Made by a program: the position numbers and the translations under genes. 64,000 bases of DNA from Gavia stellata (lineage: Eukaryota > Chordata > Aves > Gaviiformes > Gaviidae), in NCBI RefSeq assembly GCF_030936135.1, contig NC_082613.1:3968001-4032000 (forward strand), in the 5' to 3' direction. Below are positions 1 through 11,639 of this stretch, piece by piece. The notes under the pieces were generated by a model that was given only the letters and a program-made list of their open reading frames with translations, was not told the DNA's origin and did not search any database. Each line of letters begins with the position of its first letter. Position 1 is the stretch's first letter.

Positions 1-252
1 TTGGGATAGCAAAGTCCTACAGATAGAGCTTTATTGGGAGCTGGTTCCCCAGCAGAGTCCTGTTGGATCTCCCATAAACATTAATTTCAAGCCACGTAGC
101 TCGCAGTGCCTCTGCTTTGCAACACAGTTTGTTGCTGAATCTGTATTCTGCCTCGATGGCTCTCAGAGCCTGGGACATTAGCTCTGCATCTGCTCGGGAG
201 CTTGTCGGGCCCCCCGCCAGCCAAAAAACCCCTTCCTTTTGTGTTTCCTTAG

Positions 253-3244
253 ATGACGATGACGCTGAGTCTGGGAAGCAGGAATCTGATGAGCCAGACA
301 CGACAGACAGCGAGGTGTGTTTGCTCTCCTCAGCCATCAGCTTAGGCTGCCGGGTCCGAGAGGCATAAGACGCGTTGTCCCCGCCCGAGCTCACTCTGGG
401 AGGTGATGGCTCTTCCTACATGAGGTGCCAAACCCCATTCCCACACTGTTACCCAACTTGTTGCTGAAGGATAGAGTTATCACTCTTTCCGGCTAGTCAA
501 GAGGGTTTACGAACAACAGCGTTTGTCACCACTCCATAGCAATAGTCACAAAGGTCCCCAGCAATGCCGCTGGGCCATCAGCTCCCTGGGAAAGCAGGGT
601 AGTTTGTAGACTGACTGCTCTTGTTATTGGTGTAGGTTGCTGCCCCGTATGAAGATGACATCCTACAAGAAGCGCAGGCTGAAGGGAAATATTTTTGCAC
701 CAAAGACAAAGCTCATGTACTGCAGAAGAAGAGAAAAAGAGGACAGGATCCCTGGACAAAAGGTAGGGAGGAGGAATTCCTTCTGGCATCAGCTAAGGGC
801 TACAACTTCTGTTGCTTCCCAAGGGGCTCCTGTAAGAAACACCCGAGGGCACCAACTGCACTCCCTGCAGCGGAGAGGAGGGTGCTCCTCCGCTGAGTGC
901 ATGCCATGCTGCAAACAAATGTTTGCCCAAGGTGATACAGTGGAGTCTTTAGTTTCCCTGCAATAAGACATGCTGCACCGTGTTTTGGCAACGGTTGTGT
1001 CTCCAGGCAGGGGAGCCCCCGCTAATGGTTAGCCAGGGGAGCCTGGGCAGGGTGGCCAGGAGAGCACTCCCGAGCACCTAAGCTAACAGGGCTAAGTCCC
1101 TCGTGTTTGCTTAGCCGGTCGGGGAGGTGGTGATTGGAGAAGGCCAAATTCCCAGGGGTGAGTTATTGACATTCAGAGAAAGGTTTCTGCCAAGTCTGTT
1201 GATCTTCCAGTGTGGCTGTGGAGGTTTCCCTGCTGACGGAGGAATGTGTTGTACCCCTGTTTCCTAGAGGTGAATAAGCAGAAAACTGCTCCTGATAAGG
1301 GCAAGGGTAGGACAGCGTGCCTGTCAAGCCTTAAAAAGCGTTCTGTCAGAAATACCCTGCTACTAACCCCCTTTGTACTGTCAGTAAAGACATGGAAGTG
1401 TTGACCCCATTATAAATGTAGAGAGGGCTGTTGCTTAAGCATGAAGGGAGCTTGTTTAACAGGCAAGCACTGCCCCTTGCTCTGTGCCTGACCTTCGGAG
1501 GTGCCTGTTTGCTCGGGGGACACCACCGCAGCTGAGTAAGGATCACAGAACCACAGAATCATTAAGGTTGGAAAAGACCTGTAAGATTACCAAGTCCAAC
1601 CACCACCCCAACCCCACCATGCCCACTGAACCATGTCCCGCAGTGCCACGTCCACACATTCTTGAACACCTCCAGGGATGGTGACTCCACCACCTCCCTG
1701 GGCAGCCTCTGCCAGTGCTTCACCGCTCTCTCAGGAAAGACATTTTTCCTAAGATCCAGCCTGAACCTCCCCTGGTGCAACTTGAGGCCATTTCCTCTTG
1801 TCCTGTCGCTTGTCACTTGGGAGAAGAGACCAACATCCCCCTCACCACAACCCCCTTTCAGGCAGTTGTAGAGAGCGATGAGGTCTCCCCTCAGCCTCCT
1901 CTTCTCCAGACTGAACAACCCCAGTTCCCTCAGCCGCTCCTCATCAGACTTGTGCTCCAGACCCCTCACCAGCTCCGTCGCCCTTCTCTGGACACGCTCC
2001 AGCACCTCAATGTCTTTCTTGGAGTGAGGGGCCCAAAACTGAACACAGGATTCGAGGTGCGGCCTCACCAGCGCCGAGTACAGGGGCACGATCCCCTCCC
2101 TGCTCCTGCTGCCCACACCATTTCTGACACAGGCCAGGATGGCGTTGGCCTTCTTGGCCACCTGGGCACACTGCTGGCTCATCTTCAGCCGACTGTTGAC
2201 CAACACCCCCAGGTCCTTTTCTGTGGGGGAGCTTTCCAGCCACTCGTCCCCAAGTCTGTAGCGTTGCCTGGGGTTGTTGTGACCCAAGTGCAGGACCCGG
2301 CACTTGGCCTTGTTGAACCTCATACAATTGGCCTGGGCCCATCGATCCAGCCTGTCCAGATCCCTCTGCAGAGCCTTCCGACCCTCCAGCAGACCAACAC
2401 TCCTGCCCAACTTGGTGTCATCTGCAAACTTGCTGAGGGAGCACTCGATCCCCTCATCGAGATCATCGGTAAATATATTAAACAAGACCGGTCCCAAAAC
2501 TGAGCCCTGGGGGACTCCGCTTGTGACTGGCTGCCAACTGGATTTAACTCTACTCACCACAACTCTCTGGGCTCAGCCACCCAGCCAGTTTTTTATGCAG
2601 TGAGGATTTTTTTTTTTAACCAGAAGAGGATTTGCTCTACAAAACCAGCTGCTCAGAGCAATGGGGAGGGAGCTGCCCTGTGCTCCCCACGGCGGACACC
2701 ATCCAACCCTCCGGGACTGGATGTGCATGTCCCAAGTGAGGGCTGGATGCCCCTGTGGCAGGAATGGGGTGATGGAGGGGCATAACCCCTCTCTCAGCAT
2801 GTGGTGTGTGCCATGTACCACACTGGGAGGGGGAGAAATCCAAGAAATGCATCCCGCTGGTCTGGGTACCCTCTCAGGCACACTCCTGCCTCAGGTGGTT
2901 CTCTGCCTATTTCTGCTTCACATCTTGTTTCTGTTGCCAGGGTCACAACAGCCTCCCCCAGGCACCCATGCATCTCACGTATGAGAGAGGTTTCTCTTCA
3001 TCTTTCCTTTGCGGAGTTTTGCTTCTTCCCGCGCTGTCCCTATTTTGGGATGAGGCCATGCTGACCTCGTACATGTAAATCCATTACTCTGTAGTTAACT
3101 CCTGTGGTCATCTTGCTGTTTACAGGAGCTAAGAAGTCAATGAGAGGAAGAAAGAAAGTCAAAGTGGAGCAGTGCTCAGCAGGGATCGTGAAGGAACCAG
3201 AGAACTGCTCCGCTTCCCACAATGATACCTCCAAGGAGAGCTAA
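253..3244 (+). CDS. C-terminal exons of an unidentified gene (RBBP8NL suggested by gene order)
   Basis: Three exons join with consistent phase: 253-314, 636-762 and 3126-3244. Acceptors are ...TTTCCTTAG, ...TTGGTGTAG and ...TGTTTACAG; donors are GTGTGT and GTAGGG. The joined frame ends at TAA 3242-3244. The first exon is very acidic (GAC GAT GAC GCT GAG, then [11 protein letters not shown]). The second turns basic, with [13 protein letters not shown] at its end. The last contains a basic cluster, [13 protein letters not shown], followed by a polar tail ending DTSKES. I see no membrane segment and no domain I can name; the basic clusters would suit a nuclear localisation signal. In human, the gene just upstream of CABLES2 on the same strand is RBBP8NL, a paralogue of the N-terminal part of CtIP, so it is the leading candidate. 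That rests on synteny, not on recognised residues. The first exon has competing open frames on both strands, so its boundaries are the least certain. Confidence 0.55.
1541..2600 (-). mobile_element. CR1 LINE, 5'-truncated copy on the minus strand
   Basis: Read on the minus strand, this is the 3' part of a chicken-repeat-1 retrotransposon: the C-terminal part of reverse transcriptase followed by the short 3' UTR. On the + strand the 3' end appears as ACAGAACCACAGAATCATTAAGG near 1547-1568, the usual CR1 tail with its octamer-like repeat. The 5' end is lost near 2600, beside a T run at 2607-2617. The copy lies inside the last intron (763-3125) of the left-edge gene and antisense to it. Such 5' truncation is normal for CR1 insertions. 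Confidence 0.95.
1562..2575 (-). pseudogene. CR1 reverse transcriptase C-terminal fragment
   Basis: The frame on the minus strand stays open for about 337 codons up to the CR1 3' UTR. It contains the reverse-transcriptase landmarks [14 protein letters not shown] and FADDTKLG, the CR1 form of the catalytic YxDD box. The thumb region follows, with KDLGVLV and VRPHLE. There is no ATG at its 5' edge. The codon before AQRVV is TGA (2575-2573), where related copies read TGG within a GGWAQ context, so a nonsense change closes the frame there; only a few more codons precede the truncation point. The endonuclease and the N-terminal half of the polymerase are missing, so the copy cannot be autonomous. 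The long intact remainder indicates a fairly young insertion. Confidence 0.9.
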
Positions 3245-3740
3245 CAGCAGGGCAGGATGAGAAGCGTCACAGATGCTGCAGACCAAAGGAGAGGGCTCGG
3301 AGACCTCAGCATCCCACCCACGCTGGGAGAGCAGCTCCTCCTGCCGTGCTGGGCGGTAGGGAATTCGTAAGGACACATTAATGAGTAGAGCACCCTGAAA
3401 ATCCTCACGCGGTGCCCTGGGAGAGGCTGGGCAAGGAAGAGCCGTGCAGGTGATACCTGGAGCAGCCAGATCACTGCTGGTGGAGCAGCGCATTCAGTGA
3501 CCCCCAGCCCTGTGCCGTAGCAGACTGGTGTGAGGAAGAGGAGACGCCCTCTTTGCAGTGCTCACCCTGGATCAGGACCATGTTCTTCCCTGGGATTTCA
3601 TGCAAGGAGAACGGACTACCCGGAACCCGCTCCCCATGTACGACGTCCCGGCGGCTGGCTGAAGCGTGGTGACCAAGCCGAACATCGCAGGGCCCCATGC
3701 ACAAACCTGCATTGATTAAATCCCTACCCAGGTTTCATAC
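3245..3740 (+). other. Probable 3' UTR and cleavage region of the left-edge gene
   Basis: After the TAA at 3242-3244 the first plausible poly(A) signal is ATTAAA at 3715-3720. It is followed by a GU-rich stretch (CATGTGTGGATCTCGTTT, about 3739-3756), as expected downstream of a cleavage site. That gives a 3' UTR of roughly 0.5 kb. No AATAAA lies closer. The assignment depends on the upstream exons being real. Confidence 0.45.
3715..3720 (+). terminator. ATTAAA poly(A) signal, left-edge gene
   Basis: ATTAAA is the commonest variant of the poly(A) hexamer. GU-rich sequence follows 20-35 bases downstream. It is the first such combination after the stop codon at 3244. Confidence 0.4.
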
Positions 3741-4253
3741 ATGTGTGGATCTCGTTTGAGCTGGAGAAAGCCCATGGTTTTCTTTTCTAGTTAAGTGAGG
3801 AGCAAGCACATGGGTGGGCAGGTGGGACATGTCCCTGGAGAGCGCAGGGAGAAGAGCATGGGAAGGGAGGGCTCGTGTGCTCCTTCTCCCCAAGGTGTCC
3901 TGCGCGCCTGGAAAAGGCAGGTGTGTGAGACCCAGCTGCGGCTCACAGCAGAGCGCCAGCTCTGCAGTTCACACTGACCTTGGCAGGATTGCTGGGAGCT
4001 TGTTTTCACATGGATAAACTGTTCGTAAACAATTTTTTCTGATGTGTTAAGCATGGGCAAGTTTTCCTTCAGCATCAAGTGACTGGGCTCTCTAGCCGGG
4101 GATGGGATGAGAAGGGCTGCCGCGAGGATCCCTGCAGCCATGACATTGCACCAGGAGCCAGGCTGGGTTGGGGGTGGATGTTTCGGGCTCAGCCCCGCGG
4201 GAACGGTTGCGGGTGGCGGGTCCAGTCGGTGTTGCGGGCCGGGCTGCTCCCAG

Positions 4254-4390
4254 GGTGGGGGGGATGCTGTTCAGCCCCCGGGGGGGGCACCACAGGGTCT
4301 GCCCCGGGCTGTGGAGCCAGGGGAAGGGGACTGGGGGGGCCCCGCCAGCTCCGGGAGCAGGGAAGGAGCAGGGAGGGTGTGGGGGGGTCC
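4254..4390 (+). repeat. Cluster of G runs with G-quadruplex potential
   Basis: Within about 135 bases the + strand carries G runs of four to nine: at 4254-4263, in CCCCGGGGGGGGC near 4276-4288, at 4320-4328, in CTGGGGGGGCC near 4331-4339, and GGGGGGG at about 4380-4388. This is low-complexity sequence that could fold as a quadruplex. No gene start is evident beside it. Confidence 0.5.
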
Positions 4391-7300
4391 CGCCGGGACA
4401 GTTGCTGCCAGAATAATTCAGAGCAGCTAAACTTCCCGAGCTGAAAAATTCTTCAGACAGCTCCCGTCTTCCTTCCATCTCCACGGTTGTGCAGAGCTCG
4501 TTGGATGCCACGGGGTGTCTTCATCAGCGGCAGGGTGGCTGTGGAAGCACAGCCTCCAAATAACCCTTGGCAGAGCAGCGGGGCAGGACGGGGTGTTATA
4601 TCTTGTGCAGAGCACGTGGGTTAACGCGCTCCTACCTTCACCGCGTCCCAGGTGGACTGTAACCCTTTGCCAGAGTTCATGTCCCTCGCTGATGGGTTTT
4701 TCCTCCTTGCGTTCAATCACATCTCTAAGCAGCTTCTGCTTGACACCAGGCCAGACCCCGAAAAACAGAGCGAGGGTTGACAGGTTGGGGTCACAGCAGG
4801 AATTTGTATCTCACTTGAACTGCTGTGGCAATCACTTCCCCCCGAAAAAGCCATGCAGTAGAGGCTGTGCTCGGCAGGAGAAGATCCTCTGGGCTCAACC
4901 CTTCAGTCATGGTCTGCGCCGAGGAGCAAAGTCCCAGCTTGTGAGTTATCCACTAGCAGTGGCTATTCTGGGAATCAATGTCCTGGAGGTCTGTGCTCAG
5001 AAATGCTTGAGATGTCCAGGTTATAAAGTGGTAATGGGTCGAACGGAGAAAGCAGCACCTCCATCCCCAGGACCAGCTGCGCTGGCGATGCCCCATGTCC
5101 AGGTGAAGCAGAGGAAGGCGGGTGGGCAGCGCAGGAGGGACCCTGGGGCTCTCAATGCACGACCACCCGATAGGCAGACCCCAAATTACACAGCACCTTC
5201 TCCTGGGGATCAGCTCAGCCCAGGTAACGCCCATCTCTCATTTTGCATCTCAGTGCTGTGACGTGGACACAGCGCACAGGCGCTGGCACGAAGAGGGGAT
5301 GGGCAGCTGGGGGGCTGGTGGGGTTGCAGGGCTGATTCATCCCAGCTCAAAGCGTTCATCGGATCACGGCCGTGGAAAGTGGATCAGGGCCACAACTGGC
5401 ACCTTCTCCTTTCGGTCCCGGGCAGCCAGCACTGCATCTGTCCCTTGCTCAGACTGACTTGCAGGGGGCAGCAATACCCGGAGCACTGGAACCCGCGTGA
5501 TGAACTGGATAAATCTGTCTTTTAAAAATACCTCATCCAGAAAAAAAAAAAAGAAGTTGAAATGTAATCCCGTAAAGAGGCCCCTCAGACTGCAGGGAGG
5601 CAGCCTGGGACCAGGAGAACTGAAGGAGGGAGGGAACTTTTATGCAACTTAAAATAATCCTCTCCCTATGACAATCCCTTGATAAGCAAAACGTGCAGAA
5701 GTCCTGCCAAAAATAATGAACTCTTCAATCTCTTTTTTTTCCACAGAGATTCTTTTCCTCACATTGCACAAGACCACCACAGAATTCACCTTCATTTATT
5801 GGACCTTTATTTTCTTTTATGTTGCTTCTTGCCTTTTTCCAGCAGGCATTTTCAGCTGATGCCCCGTATCGCTGTGCAGGATGTGTTTGAGGGGCTGGCA
5901 GGGACACATAGTTCATAGTTAGGGCAATCCCGTAACTGTAAAAACAAAAAGTAGTTTTCTCAGCTCTGAGCAAAGTGCTCATCCGAGCAACCTGCTGAAA
6001 TGAAATAAAACTTTATACGCTGCACTTGATCTGGCCCTGGAAACTCTGCTCCTACCCAGCCCCTGCCTTGCTGTTACACCCCACACACGTTGCAGAAACA
6101 CAGATAATTGCTGAAGTCCATTAATTCTTGTAATTATGCCTGTCAGTCTCTTGTTCAAGTCATTCTTGACAGATACATGTATGTATTGATTTGGTGATAT
6201 GCAGGCAGCCTCAGACTTGAACTATTCTGCTCTAAGGAAGAAATCTGAGACCTGCAAGGAAGCCCGGAGCTTCTCAAGAGATTTTCCGTATGCAGGTTCA
6301 GTTCTGCTGAAGATAACGTGTTTGCAGGAGCACACTGGGCAGCGCTCAGCCCGAGGGGCCGATCCTGCCTTTCCTGAGAGCACAGCAGCCGCTTAACAAC
6401 TTCACTGGAGTTTGGCTAATGACTCCAAGGGGCATCTGTGTACCAGACCCAGCGATCTATGCTTTTTGCAGAGTTAAACCACTTTTGTTGCCACATTTCC
6501 GTTCAGCACAAGAAGGACCGTTTTACACAATGATCCCCAAAAGTCACTGAAATTACCCTTAGAGTTACAACCCACAGAGCAATAAAGCAGAAGAGAAGCT
6601 GTCCCGTGAACAGACTAGTCCTTCTGGGAGGCTGGCAGTTCCCGTTTGTTTTGTTCAGACAAATTATAGCTCTGATGTCACCAGTGACGCGATGTAGGTA
6701 GGACGCCTGGGCTGGTGAGCTGATTTCCCAGAGGACCAGGCTCAGTGCACAGCTTGGGTTCACTCGGGTCAGGGGCTGGATTTGAAACTGCACACAGTGT
6801 AAGTATTTCCGTTCACTTTTAGTCCATCCGAAATAGCAACGACTGGCTCCCTCATTGTCTGTCATGCAAAACAGTTCCAGTAACAGACTATTGCAACTCT
6901 TTTGCTTGCTGATCCTTAAGCATCTGTAGATGCTGAATCATTCTCACAGCACAGATAGCTGCTCTCAGCTTGCAGACCCCCCTCATCCTCCCTGTGCATC
7001 AGCCTCCCACTAAACTCAGCAGCAAACTGCCATTTTCAGATACTCGCTAGTCCTGATTTGTAAAATTTCATAAGAAGTAAGTTTGGGCAAGTCTACCCAT
7101 GAGTAAAAATCTCCATCTCGGGAAAAAAAAATCGCCAGTGCACAAAGGTTCCTCTGTTGCACGTGTGACGGAGACGGTGCTGCGCAGGACAGTAGGAAGT
7201 CCAACGAGCTCAAAGCAAAAGGGAACTGTGCTGGGGACACAGCCAGCTGCAAGTCAGGAACCAAAAGCACCAAAAATAGAGAAATGCACACCAGATTCTT

Positions 7301-10300
7301 TCCTCTTACGATCTTCTGCGGTGGTATTGCCTCTATGGCGATAGGTATTTTAAAGGTGTCTTAATTCACGTCCTTTTTTTGAGGCTGAGCACCACCTTCT
7401 CTGTAGTGAAACGCTTTTAACTGAGATCTGATCAGTAAGTAATGCCCATTTATAGCGCTGGCTTTGGAAACACAGCTTCACTCCTCAGTTCACCGCAGGA
7501 AAACTCATTCCAGGCACTACTGAAGTCTTGCTTAAGTCCCGTTTTGGGGATTTAAGTGGGCTGGGCATTTTGTGTAGGTCCTTCCCAAGGTCAGATGCAC
7601 CCTGCACGTGTGAAAAAGGGAGCCCGCACCCGGGCAGCCTCACGTGCAGCTCTGCGGTGCGCAGCTGGGAGCTCGGAGGGGACAGGGACAACTCGGGTGC
7701 CCAGAACAGAGCACAAGGGCAAGGATGACGCTTTTGAAAGGAGGCTGTGAAGTCATGGATAGGTTTCAGCAAGTCCAGCATGCAGTGGTGGTTCTTGGAA
7801 GGGACAGATTTGGGGAGTTCCTTTGCTCCTTTAACTTGAGCAAAGTTTATTGTAGGAATTTTTGAGCCAAAGTGCATGTTCTTCCCACATCCCTTGGGCA
7901 TCACGGCTTGCTGCTCTTTCTCTGGCAGGGCTGTGCTCTTACCAAACTCGCTGCTAGATGTGCTGGTCTCCAGTGGGACCTCTCCAGAAAACACATTTTA
8001 CAAGATCCTCCCATGAAAATTATTGATCCATTAATAACGGCACGTAGTGCAGCGCCGCGTGGTTCAGGGGAGTGGGTTTGATTCATTCATTCACGAATCC
8101 TCATGTAAACACGACATACATTTTTCATGAAGCGAGCACACAGCCCTCCCGAGTGCAGAGCTATATGATTAAATCAATCAGCTCCCTGTTTTTTCAATAC
8201 TTTGTGTCACGCAGGAGAGCCTGAGTCATTTTCCAAGGCACACAGTTATCAGCACAGAGGTCTGTTGGCAGCATTTGCCTCCTGGGGCTCAGCATGTTAT
8301 TTTGCTGTAACTGGAAATCTGCAGCGAGAGCTGAGGATTGCGTCACGCGCCGCGGGTGAGCAGCCGGGAATCCCGAGGCCACGGCCACTCCTCTCCAGCA
8401 GTGGCCAAGAGAAACCAGGACTCCCAACTGGAACAGACTGGAGGTGGATTAAAACCAGTGCAGGTTGCTCGGCTAATGTACCGGTGGGGCCAACAGCTTG
8501 AGTCACACCTCGCTCGCGGGTTTGGGATGCAGGAGGAGAGCGATGGGGATGGATGTGCCAGTGGAGAGCAGGAGTGGTCCAACATGTGAGTGCAGTTAGG
8601 AAGGGTTTCATAATTTCTTACATACATAAGATATGTAGGGAACGGTACTTCCAGGCATTTTCTGAGACTTATTAAATAGGAGGGGGAGGACATGCTCAGG
8701 AAAGCGCGTAGTCCCAAAAACACGGTGGCTGATCCTTAAATGGATGTGGTGAGTGTGAAGCTCAGCTCTAAAGAGTGCTGCTCTCCCTGGGTGTGCTGAT
8801 TTAAGGAGAGGATTTAACAGGGGTGAACTGTGATAGGATCCTTGGGATAAGGACCTTGGATTAGAGCCTGCTCAGGAGAGAGGGAACAGTAAGCTCTGGG
8901 TGCACGTTGCACTTACTCGTCACCCTCCCAAGCTTCCAGAGACCACCCTGGTCCCCTGTGAGGCCTCTTGGATCCTCACCCACTCCCTCCGTAGGCTGGA
9001 AAAAAGGGTACAGAAATTTCTGGTGCCCTATCTTAATACTAGCAGTTCCTCCAACTGGAAGACTGTTCTTCTGGTTCCCAGCCTAAATATATTCATGACC
9101 TGTTTATCTTTGCCTGATTTTGGGCCATGATTTTGCAAAAAATGTAACACCCAGCCCACATATGTACTTTAAAATGCTGTCTCATATCAGATGCTTAGAC
9201 CAAATCCTGCAGTTCTTGCATGCAGAAGAATCCTGGTGACTTTGGTGACTCTATTCCCCACATAATATTGGAAAAAGGGCTTGCAAGCTTGGCCCGCTCC
9301 AGACCAGCTCCTTATTCCAGCAACCCCTGACTGCTCAGACATGTATCCAGACAGCCCAGGGCCTCCTTTAAGGTAGAGCAGGGGCTCCAGGAGCAAAATG
9401 AGCGTGAGTTAGGTATTGGAGGTTCAGAGTAACGCTTTACATTTGTGCAATAACGCTGCTGTAAATGCAAAACTACCTGCCTTCCCTTTTGGCTGGGGGT
9501 TTTGCAGAAATGAAGATTGGAGCGCGCTTCAGCCCAGAACTGGAAGCTGCTGTGCAGCAGCACCGTGCAAGTCCAGCCTTTCTCCGAAACAGCATCCCTG
9601 CGTATGACTTAGGAGCATCTTCAGCCGAAACGAAGCTCAGGCCCCCTCCACCCCCCCGCTGCGGGGATTCTCTCGTTGCAGGAAACAGGGAGCAAAGATT
9701 GCTCGGGGTTGTACCCAGCCCCTGCTATTTGTGGAAATCACGCTGATGTGCCACCCATCTGTTTTAGCGGCAGATTCCTTGAAACACAGCAACATGCCCA
9801 CTGTACTCACACACAGTGAGCTAGTTTGCTTGTCAGATGTAGATGAAAGCTCCCCAGCATTAACAGCAGCAACACTCAAACCGCTAAATTCAGCTTTGAA
9901 GTTAGCAACCCACTACGCTATGGAGGCTGGCTTCTTGCTGCTTCATCCTGCGCTGACTCAGTGGGACGATTTACATCCTACCGCTCTTTTTACAAGGAAA
10001 GAATGAAAAGCAAAATTTATTTTTTAAAATCCAATCTTGGGTTCTAGAGAATTGTTTGCAGCAAGCCTAGCTAGGTTTCCATGCCCATTTATTCCTCAGC
10101 TTATTTGATGAGCTTGCCAGCAAGAAGGATTTTAATTCCTTTTTATCCCAAATTATTTTTTCCGCAGCTGTGATATAAGATTATTCTGCCACATAATTTA
10201 GGCTCAAAATCTGACCTATATTGAATAGCATAAGATACGGAGGATGTTCTTGGGATTTTAAGCGGAGTTTATATTTCACTGTAGGCTTTTTAATGGAAGC

Positions 10301-10340
10301 CTACAAGAAAACATTGTCTTATGTTTCCTATCCTAATCCT

Positions 10341-10362
10341 ATTATTATTATTATTATTATTA
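10341..10362 (+). repeat. (ATT)n microsatellite
   Basis: Seven uninterrupted ATT units, followed by the degenerate AAATACTATTAATACTATA. It sits in AT-rich intergenic DNA upstream of the CABLES2 island. Confidence 0.9.
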
Positions 10363-11547
10363 AATACTATTAATACTATAAGACAAGTGTTGATGTCCCA
10401 GTTGCAACAGTATGCAAAAAAGGATCTTGGGAAACAGCCATACGAAAAGACGCAGAACCTGTATGTGTTCTATGGGACAGTTTCAAAAGCTATCTTTTAT
10501 TCAGTGCCCGTATTTCAGGTCATATCATCAGACATCAGTTTGATTGCTGGTGTAAACCGCAAGCAGTATTAGGAGTCGTCATGTAGCTTCTTTAAATGTA
10601 TTTGGCAAAAGCTTTTACATACATTAATACCTGCTTAATTGTAAACATCTCCGTAGTCTCTTGTTAATGGCAAATTTGGTCTGATATGTCCGTGTCTATG
10701 GGCAAAATCCTGCTCGGGAGCACAAGCTGCTTCGGAGCATGTGAGGTGGGAAGTACAGGACTGCACAAGGGCTGTTTCGGTTTAAGAGGAACACGGAGGC
10801 CACCAGACCCACACCCCGCTGTTCACAGTGCCAGAGGCTTCATCACGCCCAGCGAAGCCCCCAAACCTCCTCTGCCAGGCCCAGTGGCACGGGCATCGTC
10901 AGTGCACATCAACATCCTCAGAGGCTGGCGGAAAGGGCAGAGCTTTCTTCCTTGGCGAGCCGTCAGAGCATCATCCCGGGATGTGGCAGACACCAGTTCA
11001 AGTGCCTAAGGGGTATGTTTATTCTGTGCAGTATAAACACACCAGTCCGGGAAGCCACGTGCTGCGCAGAAATGCCTTGAGTCACTTTGTGGAGATAAAT
11101 ACTAAATTCATGCTCTCCCAGATCCAGGTCTGCCTTGCCCATATACGACCCACGATCAGCGCTGCCTCAGCTTTGCTTCAGGGGCCGGGAGGCATTGGGA
11201 TTCATCCCTCCGCACGGGTTCTGGGGGCTGCCGGTGAGTCTCCGGGCCGTGCAGGGTATCCACGCCATGCACGGGGATCTGCGCCCTTGGGACCAGTGGG
11301 TTGGGGTCCACCCCAGCCCCGCAAGCCGGAGGGCTGGATCCCAGGCTGCCAGGCTGGAGCGAGAGGAGTAACTGCCTTCATCTGCTTTTGTGGCAGCGGT
11401 CTGATGCGCACAGCCCATGGTTTTAGCAGATGTGTCGTCCCTGCCCGCAGGAAGGCCAGGAGACCTTGGGAACAGGCAACTGTCAGAGTCACAGGGCGTT
11501 TGGGTGGGGAGATGGAGGGAGGAGAAGTTTTAAAAAATTCATACAAA

Positions 11548-11639
11548 GGGACACGGCGGGTCTTCGCGTGGGGACACGGTGAGCGTTTGCGTGGGGACGT
11601 GGTGGGTGGTTGGGTGGGGACACGGTGGGCTCGGGGCTG
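11548..11639 (+). repeat. 23-bp GC-rich minisatellite, four imperfect units
   Basis: The core GGGACACGGTG recurs with a strict 23-base period. Units are 11548-11570, 11571-11593, 11594-11616 and 11617-11639. Units 1, 2 and 4 share GGGACACGG and unit 3 reads GGGACGTGG. The array ends just where the CABLES2 CpG island begins, about 240 bases before the first CCAAT box. Confidence 0.8.

Larger units (their letters stand above)
3741..11547. other. Intergenic region between the left-edge gene and CABLES2
   Basis: About 7.8 kb with no exon chain, RNA gene or recognisable repeat family that I can support. Composition drifts from GC-rich with G runs near 4.2-4.4 kb to AT-rich around 10.0-10.6 kb, then back to GC-rich towards the CABLES2 island. 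Several open frames of 90-170 codons occur on both strands, notably one on the minus strand at 7485-7994. They lack splice context or family resemblance, and their lengths are within chance expectation for a window this size. Confidence 0.6.

Noticed and set aside
7485-7994. 169-codon minus-strand frame
   Set aside because: Length is within chance expectation for 128 kb of double-strand sequence read in three frames each; no family match or splice partner.
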